A stretch of 10,061 nucleotides of DNA from an uncultured Lachnospiraceae bacterium. Its GTDB lineage: Bacteria > Bacillota > Clostridia > Lachnospirales > Lachnospiraceae. Where the stretch lies: positions 1 through 10,061 of the forward strand of contig CAJUMM010000093.1 in assembly GCA_910586955.1 (NCBI GenBank). Direction: 5' to 3'. The position numbers were made by a program, and so were the translations under genes. Shown here piece by piece: positions 5,673 to 10,061 of the stretch. The notes beneath the pieces are model-generated. The model ran no database searches. It saw only the letters and a program-made list of their open reading frames with translations, and was not told the DNA's origin. Every line of letters starts with the position of its first letter. The first letter of the stretch is position 1.

Positions 5673-6521
5673 ATGGAACTTGTAAAAAAGGCGGGAAGAC
5701 AGACCACAGAGGTGACGGAGCGCGGGGGCGTTCCTTTTCTGATCTTTCCGGCCCTTGAGGAAACCGGGCTTGTGACCCACTGCTTTTCCCTGCGCCCGGG
5801 CGGGGTGAGTACAGGGATTTATGCGTCCATGAATTTAAGTTTTAGCCGGGGGGATCAGGAAGAGAGGGTGCGGGAGAACTACCGGAGGCTTGCAAGGGCC
5901 GCAGGCTTTTCCTGCATGGATCTGGTCTGCTCCGACCAGACCCACACCGCCAACGTCCGGGTAGTGACGGAAGCAGATCGGGGGAAAGGCTTTTCAAGGC
6001 CCAAGGATTACAGGGACGTGGACGGCCTGGTGACAAATGTGCCAGGCCTGGTGCTTGCCACTTTCTATGCGGACTGCGTGCCTCTTTTCCTGGTGGATCC
6101 GGTCCACAGGGCCATCGGCCTGTCTCATTCCGGCTGGAAGGGAACCGTGGGAAAGATTGGAAAGCGTACCCTGGAGGCCATGCACCGGGAATACGGAACA
6201 GAGCCGGGGGATGTGATTGCGGCCATCGGCCCCTCCATCTGCCAGGACTGCTATGAGGTCAGCGAAGATGTGATTGAAGAGTTCCGGAAGGCCTTTGACC
6301 GGGTCTGTTGGAAAGAGCTCTTTTATCAAAAAGAAAATGGAAAGTACCAGCTGAATCTCTGGCAGGCCAATGTACGTATCTTTGAGGAGGCAGGTGTTTC
6401 CCGGGACCGGATTGCCGTTACGGATGTGTGCACCTGCTGTAATCCAGAGCTTTTGTTCAGCCACCGGGCTTCCCATGGAAAGAGGGGGAATCTTGGTGCG
6501 TTTATGATGCTGCGGGCATAA
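5673..6521 (+). CDS. pgeF: PgeF/YfiH (laccase-domain, DUF152) family protein
   Basis: From the start at 5673 the protein has 282 residues, normal to slightly long for the family. The metal/active-site triad is visible: His91 in SDQTH, Cys135 in YADCVPLFL and His152 in LSHSGWKGT. Other family motifs are FSLRPGGVSTG-YASMNL, DVDGLVT, IGPSIC-CYEV, NLWQAN and the C-terminal CTCCNPELLFSHR...GRNLGAF-like region (here KRGNLGAF). Family knowledge: E. coli YfiH (PgeF) corrects misincorporated residues in peptidoglycan precursors, and relatives including human LACC1/FAMIN show purine nucleoside phosphorylase and adenosine deaminase activity; older names are polyphenol oxidase or laccase domain protein. 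It is cytosolic, with no signal peptide. It lies 73 bases after yraN with no clear promoter between, and ends convergent to the araC gene. Identity strong; which reaction dominates here cannot be read from sequence. Confidence 0.94.
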   Translation: MELVKKAGRQTTEVTERGGVPFLIFPALEETGLVTHCFSLRPGGVSTGIYASMNLSFSRGDQEERVRENYRRLARAAGFSCMDLVCSDQTHTANVRVVTEADRGKGFSRPKDYRDVDGLVTNVPGLVLATFYADCVPLFLVDPVHRAIGLSHSGWKGTVGKIGKRTLEAMHREYGTEPGDVIAAIGPSICQDCYEVSEDVIEEFRKAFDRVCWKELFYQKENGKYQLNLWQANVRIFEEAGVSRDRIAVTDVCTCCNPELLFSHRASHGKRGNLGAFMMLRA

Positions 6522-6571
6522 GTGTTTCCCTGTGATAAGTCTCATAGCCGTAAGGCGTCTTTTCTTCTACC

Positions 6572-7435
6572 CTAGGATTCCGGCGGCTGATAAAGCCGGT
6601 TCTCCTTGCGCCATTGGGTAGGAGGAATCCCAAATACGTTTCGAAAAGCCCTGGAGAAATGGAGCTGGTTGGGATAACCTACCAGCTTCCCAATTTCTCC
6701 CACAGGGGTTTCTGAAAACTTCAGAAGTTCCGCCGCCCGGTTCATCCGGTAATAGATAAGAAACTGCTGAGGCGTCCGGTTTAATTCTTCCCTGAAAATT
6801 TTCCCCAGATAGCTGCGGTTTAAATTGCAGAAGAGGGCAATGTCCTCCACAGTAATGGAGTGGCTGTAATTCTGTTCAATAAAGGAGATGGCCTCCCGGA
6901 TATAGAAATCCCGCAGACGGCCTTCGGAAAGCTCCTTGTGGTTGAAGGAGGAACGGATCATCAGATCCAGGAACAGGTACAGATGGCCGATCTGATAGAG
7001 GGAGGAGAGATCCTTCCCATGTACGATAGAAAGCATTTCATCGGCCATCTGCTGCCGCAGATCCGGGTTGCTGCTGCGGTAGATGGGAGAGGTTATGGTA
7101 AGTCCGGCCGTTTCCAGAAATTCCTTTACCCGGAGCCCGTCAAATTCTACCCAGGCATACTCCCAGGGTGTTTCTTTATCTGCAATGTAGGTACAGATTT
7201 GCTGGGGCGAGATCAGGAATCCCTGATGGGCTTTCAGTTTGTAGAGGTGGGTGTTGTCACGTTCGTCTGTGCTGTAGAAGACACCTTTGCCGCTTATGAT
7301 GTAGTGGAAGAGATAGTGGTTCCGGGAAGCCGGGCCGTAGGAGTGGGCGGGGGCACACTGTTCCCAGCCGTATTGGAAGAGGGTGAGATCCATGTAGCGC
7401 TCGTTGGGAAAGATGTTGAAGAGGAAATTGCTCAT
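6572..7435 (-). CDS. AraC-family transcriptional regulator (MsmR-like)
   Basis: ATG at 7435 (read leftwards) with AAAGGAG (7447-7453 on the + strand as CTCCTTT) 11 bases upstream, a rather long gap. The 287-residue protein has an N-terminal cupin-type sensing domain (about 18-160; FQYGWEQCAPAHSYGPASRN, then HYIISGKGVFY and PWEYAWVEFDG) and a C-terminal pair of helix-turn-helix units (about 195-215 and 245-267) ending with the AraC signature YPNQLHFSRAFRNVFGIPP-WR. Family knowledge: regulators of this type bind a sugar and usually activate the divergent sugar-uptake genes. It diverges from a CUT1 transporter across a 420-bp intergenic region and is therefore its likely regulator. The inducer cannot be named. 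Its 3' end converges on pgeF with 50 bases between the stops and no clear terminator. Confidence 0.93.
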   Translation of the reverse strand: MSNFLFNIFPNERYMDLTLFQYGWEQCAPAHSYGPASRNHYLFHYIISGKGVFYSTDERDNTHLYKLKAHQGFLISPQQICTYIADKETPWEYAWVEFDGLRVKEFLETAGLTITSPIYRSSNPDLRQQMADEMLSIVHGKDLSSLYQIGHLYLFLDLMIRSSFNHKELSEGRLRDFYIREAISFIEQNYSHSITVEDIALFCNLNRSYLGKIFREELNRTPQQFLIYYRMNRAAELLKFSETPVGEIGKLVGYPNQLHFSRAFRNVFGIPPTQWRKENRLYQPPES

Positions 7436-7491
7436 GGGGACTGGGACTCCTTTCTTTTTGGGGTAAAGTTGTGAGTGTAGGAGGGATGGAC

Positions 7492-7576
7492 GGGCAGAGC
7501 CAGATAGCCATTCACAAAAACGCCTGCTCAGGTGAGCCTGGCATGGGTTTCTCTGAATGGCTGTCCGGCTCTGCCC
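7492..7576. repeat. 23-bp imperfect inverted repeat in the predicted araC leader
   Basis: Arms 7492-7514 and 7554-7576 pair at 21 of 23 positions, with one further wobble pair on either strand. The 39-base loop contains a smaller hairpin (GCTC-AGGT-GAGC, 7525-7536). With the leftward promoter ending near 7594, the whole structure would lie at the very 5' end of the araC mRNA. No T tract follows on either strand, so it is not a standard terminator. Confidence 0.8.
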
Positions 7577-7593
7577 TGTTCGTATATATCAAA

Positions 7594-7622
7594 ATTTTAT
7601 CACACCATACATTTTTTGTACA
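7594..7622 (-). promoter_or_regulatory. Predicted araC promoter (extended -10)
   Basis: Read on the - strand: TGTACA (7622-7617), a 17-base spacer, then TAAAAT (7599-7594), with the TG of an extended -10 one base before it. The start should be near 7587, giving a leader of about 150 bases. The -35 match is 4 of 6, so this is a prediction from pattern only. Confidence 0.55.
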
Positions 7623-7626
7623 GATC

Positions 7627-7661
7627 TAGCATAATGGTATAGAAAGATAAAAGCTATGCTA
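7627..7661. promoter_or_regulatory. Candidate regulator operator between the divergent promoters
   Basis: TAGCATA (7627-7633) and TATGCTA (7655-7661) form an inverted repeat with a 21-base spacer. It fills the space between the -35 boxes of the leftward and rightward promoters, where an AraC activator would be expected to bind. Seven-base arms in A+T-rich DNA can occur by chance. Confidence 0.4.
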
Positions 7662-7691
7662 TTTACCTGTGTTCCGTGGAAATGTTATAAT
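7662..7691 (+). promoter_or_regulatory. Predicted promoter of the sugar ABC operon (extended -10)
   Basis: TATAAT at 7686-7691 is perfect and is preceded by TG at 7683-7684, an extended -10. The -35 is weak (TTTACC at 7662-7667, 18-base spacer), which fits a promoter needing an activator. The start would be near 7698, leaving about 158 bases of leader. Confidence 0.6.
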
Positions 7692-7842
7692 TTCTACGAT
7701 ATTCAGGGTGTATTTCTCTAATATACCCAAATCTGTTTCAACGCCTGGCCAGGGTGGAATTGTTTTATTCACTATTTTAGTACAGAACGGATGGTTTTTT
7801 TACCGGGAAAATCTGTTCTACAGTACGAACATATCCATATAA

Positions 7843-7849
7843 AGGAGGG
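7843..7849 (+). promoter_or_regulatory. Ribosome binding site for the binding-protein GTG start
   Basis: AGGAGGG lies six bases before the GTG at 7856; no in-frame ATG is placed as well, and the lipoprotein signal begins right at this GTG. Confidence 0.85.
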
Positions 7850-7855
7850 AAATTT

Positions 7856-9142
7856 GTGAAGAACAGAAAGAAATTACTGGCAGCGTTTCTGGTCGTGGTA
7901 CTGACCCTTGGGATGACTGCCTGCGGGAAGGCCTCTGACGGCAAAACCCATCTTACATTTCAAATCTGGGACGTAGCCCAGAGGGATGGTATGCAGGCTG
8001 TGTGTGATGCCTATACCGCAAAGCACCCGGATGTGGTGATCGAGGTTCAGGTTACAAGCTGGGGCGAGTACTGGACCAAGCTGGAGGCGGCGGCCATCAG
8101 CAATCAGATGCCGGATATTTTCTGGATGCACACCAATGAGATACTGAAATATGCGGACTACGGAAAAATTGCGGATTTGACCGATCTTTATGACGGGGAA
8201 GATCCCAACTATTTCAAGGATCATTTTTCCGAGATTTCACTGGCGAATATCCAGGGAAGCGACGGCAGGTATTATGGTATCCCCAAGGACAAGGATACGG
8301 TCTGCCTGGTCTACAATACGGAGATGTTTGATGAGGCAGGCGTGCCTTATCCCGATGAGACCTGGACCTGGGACGACCTAACGGAGGCCTCCCGGAAGAT
8401 CTATGATGCTACGGGAAAATACGGCTACATGGCCTATGGGGACGATCAGCTGGGATACTGGAACTTTGTATACCAGAACGGCGGCTACATACTGACGGAA
8501 GACAAGCAGAAGGGCGGCTTCGACAATCCGGCTACCCGGGAAGCCATGGAGTTTTACATCAATCTGCAGAAGGAAGACTGGTGCCCGGATCAGAATTACT
8601 TTGCAGAGACTTCCCCCGGAACGGCCTTTTTCTCCGAGCAAGGGTCTATGTTCCTGGAAGGAAACTGGAATCTGCTCTCCGAGATGCAGAACTATCCGGA
8701 GATGCAGGGCAAATGGAATGTGGCAGTGCTGCCTGCATGTCCCAATCCCGCCAGCGGCGACGGAAGGGCGACTATCTCCAACGGTCTCTGCTATGCAACC
8801 GGAGCAAAGGGAAAGAATCTGGAGATTGTGAAGGATGTGCTGAAGTTCTTAGGCTCTGAGGAAGGTCAGCGCATCCAGGGAGAGTCCGGTGCGGCTATTC
8901 CGGCTTATGAAGGCCTGGAGGATACCTGGATCGGCGTCTTTGACCAGTTTGACGCCAAGCTGGATGTACAGAAGTGCGTAGATATGTTTGACTACGGCGT
9001 TCAGAGCGTAAACAATGCGTACCGTTCCGTGTGGAAGACAAAGGTTACGGATGAGCTTTTACGGATTTATTCCGGCAAGGTGACGCTTGAGGAGGGCCTT
9101 GACAACATCCAGAACAGCATTAACACGGCTTCGGAAGAGTAG
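7856..9142 (+). CDS. CUT1 sugar ABC transporter substrate-binding lipoprotein
   Basis: GTG start with a strong ribosome site. The 428-residue protein has a lipoprotein signal: KNRKK start, hydrophobic run 7-20, lipobox MTAC with lipidated Cys23, then a mature N-terminus GKASDGK. The body is a full-length extracellular solute-binding protein of family 1 (MalE-like): LTFQIWD near the start, TSWGEYWTKLEAAAISNQMP with DIFWMH, IADLTDLYDGED, YGIPKDKDT, TWTWDDL, and FLEGNWNL in the second lobe. Family knowledge: it captures an oligosaccharide or sugar outside the membrane and delivers it to the permeases. Many aromatic residues (Trp, Tyr) in both lobes suit sugar stacking. It is first in the operon, 15 bases before the permease gene. 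The exact sugar is not readable; maltose, raffinose-type and N-glycan-type sugars are all possible. Confidence 0.94.
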   Translation: MKNRKKLLAAFLVVVLTLGMTACGKASDGKTHLTFQIWDVAQRDGMQAVCDAYTAKHPDVVIEVQVTSWGEYWTKLEAAAISNQMPDIFWMHTNEILKYADYGKIADLTDLYDGEDPNYFKDHFSEISLANIQGSDGRYYGIPKDKDTVCLVYNTEMFDEAGVPYPDETWTWDDLTEASRKIYDATGKYGYMAYGDDQLGYWNFVYQNGGYILTEDKQKGGFDNPATREAMEFYINLQKEDWCPDQNYFAETSPGTAFFSEQGSMFLEGNWNLLSEMQNYPEMQGKWNVAVLPACPNPASGDGRATISNGLCYATGAKGKNLEIVKDVLKFLGSEEGQRIQGESGAAIPAYEGLEDTWIGVFDQFDAKLDVQKCVDMFDYGVQSVNNAYRSVWKTKVTDELLRIYSGKVTLEEGLDNIQNSINTASEE

Positions 9143-9157
9143 AGGGGAGGTTTCTCA

Positions 9158-10051
9158 ATGGCAAACAACAGCAAGGCAGGCAAATTTGCCAAGTCGGAGA
9201 GCATGTGGGGCTACATTATGGTTGCTCCCACCATCATCGGTCTGCTGGTATTGAATCTGTATCCGTTTATCGATACTTTGAAACTGAGTTTTACCAAGAC
9301 AAAGCCTTTTGGCTTGTATGAATTTAACGGCATTACCAATTATCTCAATATGTTTACCAACGGGGATTTCTGGAAGGCAAACTTAAACACCATTTACTTC
9401 TGCCTTCTGACCGTACCCTTAGGAATTTTCCTGGCTCTGATTGTGGCGGTGATGCTGAATACAAAGATTAAAGGAAGAACGGCTTTCCGGGCCATCTTCT
9501 TCCTGCCCATGGTTGTAGCTCCTGCAGCTGTGGCTATGGTGTGGAAGTGGATGTTCAATACGGAGTACGGCATTATCAACACCCTGCTTGGGCACAACGT
9601 GAACTGGGTGACGAATCCCAATGTGGTTATGGTGACTTGCGCTATCGTGGCTATCTGGAGTGCCATCGGTTATGATGCGGTGCTTCTCCTGTCGGGACTG
9701 CAGAATATTTCCAAGTCCTACTACGAGGCGGCCAGCCTGGACGGAGCCACCAAGATCCAGCAGTTCTTCCACATTACGCTGCCCATGGTTTCTCCCACCC
9801 TGTTCGTGGTTATGATTATGAGGCTTATGTCTTCCCTGAAGGTATATGATCTGATTTACATGATTGTGGAGGAATCCAACCCGGCATTGACAAGTGCCCA
9901 GTCCCTGATGTTCCTGTTCTACCGGGAGTCCTTTGTGGCCGGCAATAAGGGCTACGGCTCCGCAGTGGTAATCTGGACCGTAATGCTTATCGGAATCGTG
10001 ACGGCCTTCCAGTTCTGGGGACAGAAGAAATGGGTGAACTACGAAGTATAG
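9158..10051 (+). CDS. CUT1 sugar ABC transporter permease (MalF/UgpA type)
   Basis: ATG at 9158 with GGGGAGG about seven bases upstream. The 297-residue protein has the size and layout of a short MalF-type permease: a cytosolic Lys-rich start, first membrane segment about 18-38 (GYIMVAPTIIGLL), further segments to about 287, and the ATPase-docking EAA loop with Glu190-Ala-Ala, Gly196 and LP at 208-209 (EAASLDGA...ITLPMVSP). AFRAIFFLPMVVAPAAVAMVWKW-like text (about 109-131) is typical of the family. It forms half of the membrane channel and pairs with a second permease, whose gene should follow at the window edge. No ATPase gene is seen here; CUT1 systems of Firmicutes often share a distant MsmK-type ATPase. 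Complete and undamaged. Confidence 0.95.
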   Translation: MANNSKAGKFAKSESMWGYIMVAPTIIGLLVLNLYPFIDTLKLSFTKTKPFGLYEFNGITNYLNMFTNGDFWKANLNTIYFCLLTVPLGIFLALIVAVMLNTKIKGRTAFRAIFFLPMVVAPAAVAMVWKWMFNTEYGIINTLLGHNVNWVTNPNVVMVTCAIVAIWSAIGYDAVLLLSGLQNISKSYYEAASLDGATKIQQFFHITLPMVSPTLFVVMIMRLMSSLKVYDLIYMIVEESNPALTSAQSLMFLFYRESFVAGNKGYGSAVVIWTVMLIGIVTAFQFWGQKKWVNYEV

Positions 10052-10056
10052 GAGGT
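10050..10056 (+). promoter_or_regulatory. Ribosome binding site of the next gene, off the window
   Basis: A perfect AGGAGGT overlaps the permease stop codon. A start should lie a few bases beyond 10061. By operon habit this would be the MalG/AraQ-type second permease. Confidence 0.75.
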
Positions 10057-10061
10057 GGAGA

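Larger units (their letters stand above)
7436..7855. promoter_or_regulatory. Divergent intergenic control region (araC / sugar ABC operon)
   Basis: This is the largest gene-free stretch, 420 bases, A+T-rich from about 7580. It holds the araC ribosome site (7447-7453), a long inverted repeat (7492-7576), a leftward promoter (7594-7622), a 7-bp inverted repeat (7627-7661), a rightward extended -10 promoter (7662-7691), a 10-bp palindrome CCTGGCCAGG (7744-7753), related ATCTGTT/ATCCGTT motifs (7729-7738, 7782-7792, 7808-7819) and the transporter ribosome site (7843-7849). I see no open frame or small RNA gene with clear support. Confidence 0.75.

Noticed and set aside
6544..6570. Terminator between pgeF and araC (GCC-GTAA-GGC then T-rich)
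   Set aside because: Only a three-base stem despite a GNRA-type loop and a T-rich tail; too weak to call.
6860..7474. 204-codon + strand frame across the araC gene
   Set aside because: Antisense to a full-length AraC protein with intact domains; no family resemblance of its own.
7515..7530. CcpA cre-like site (AAAAACGCCTGCTCA)
   Set aside because: It lacks the leading TG and the symmetry of a cre box, and sits in the hairpin loop away from the transporter promoter.
1..10061. CRISPR array, tRNA/rRNA, insertion sequence or phage genes
   Set aside because: No repeat-spacer pattern, no cloverleaf, no transposase or integrase motif was seen on either strand.

Overview
The window looks like a chromosomal segment of a Firmicute, most likely a Lachnospiraceae-type gut Clostridium. 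The signs are strong AGGAGG-type ribosome sites, GTG starts, Gly-Cys lipoboxes, a Gram-positive sigma-A promoter, and the style of the zinc-ribbon, AraC and CUT1 sugar-transporter proteins. I cannot name a genus. No rRNA, tRNA, CRISPR array, insertion sequence or phage gene was found.

Region 1 (1-5021, + strand) is a tight run of six genes with gaps of 20-60 bases. It starts with the C-terminal part of a transglutaminase-like protein cut by the window edge. Then come lipoprotein A with an (EP)7 stalk, a 403-residue four-TM protein with a zinc ribbon at both ends, lipoprotein B with an EP[T/A]E tail, a 184-residue zinc-ribbon four-TM protein, and a 131-residue soluble helical zinc-ribbon protein. 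The 403-residue protein has the architecture of the last two joined by a charged 24-bp-repeat helix. The six genes look like an uncharacterised envelope-associated system with cytosolic zinc ribbons and extracytoplasmic lipoproteins. A long hairpin at 5051-5123 probably ends the operon.

Region 2 (5183-6521, + strand) holds a near-consensus sigma-A promoter, then a YraN/UPF0102 nuclease-fold protein and PgeF (YfiH, laccase-domain family). Both genes have starts that differ from the longest open frame, as judged from ribosome sites and, for yraN, from the promoter.

Region 3 (6572-10061) is a sugar-uptake locus. An AraC/MsmR-type regulator on the - strand diverges from a CUT1 ABC transporter (binding lipoprotein, then a MalF-type permease). 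A perfect ribosome site at the window edge announces the next gene, presumably the second permease. The 420-bp divergent intergenic region carries two extended -10 promoters, one in each direction. A 7-bp inverted repeat lies exactly between their -35 boxes, related ATCTGTT-like half-sites lie in the transporter leader, and a 23-bp inverted repeat falls inside the predicted araC mRNA leader. No transporter ATPase or glycosidase is in the window, so the sugar cannot be named.
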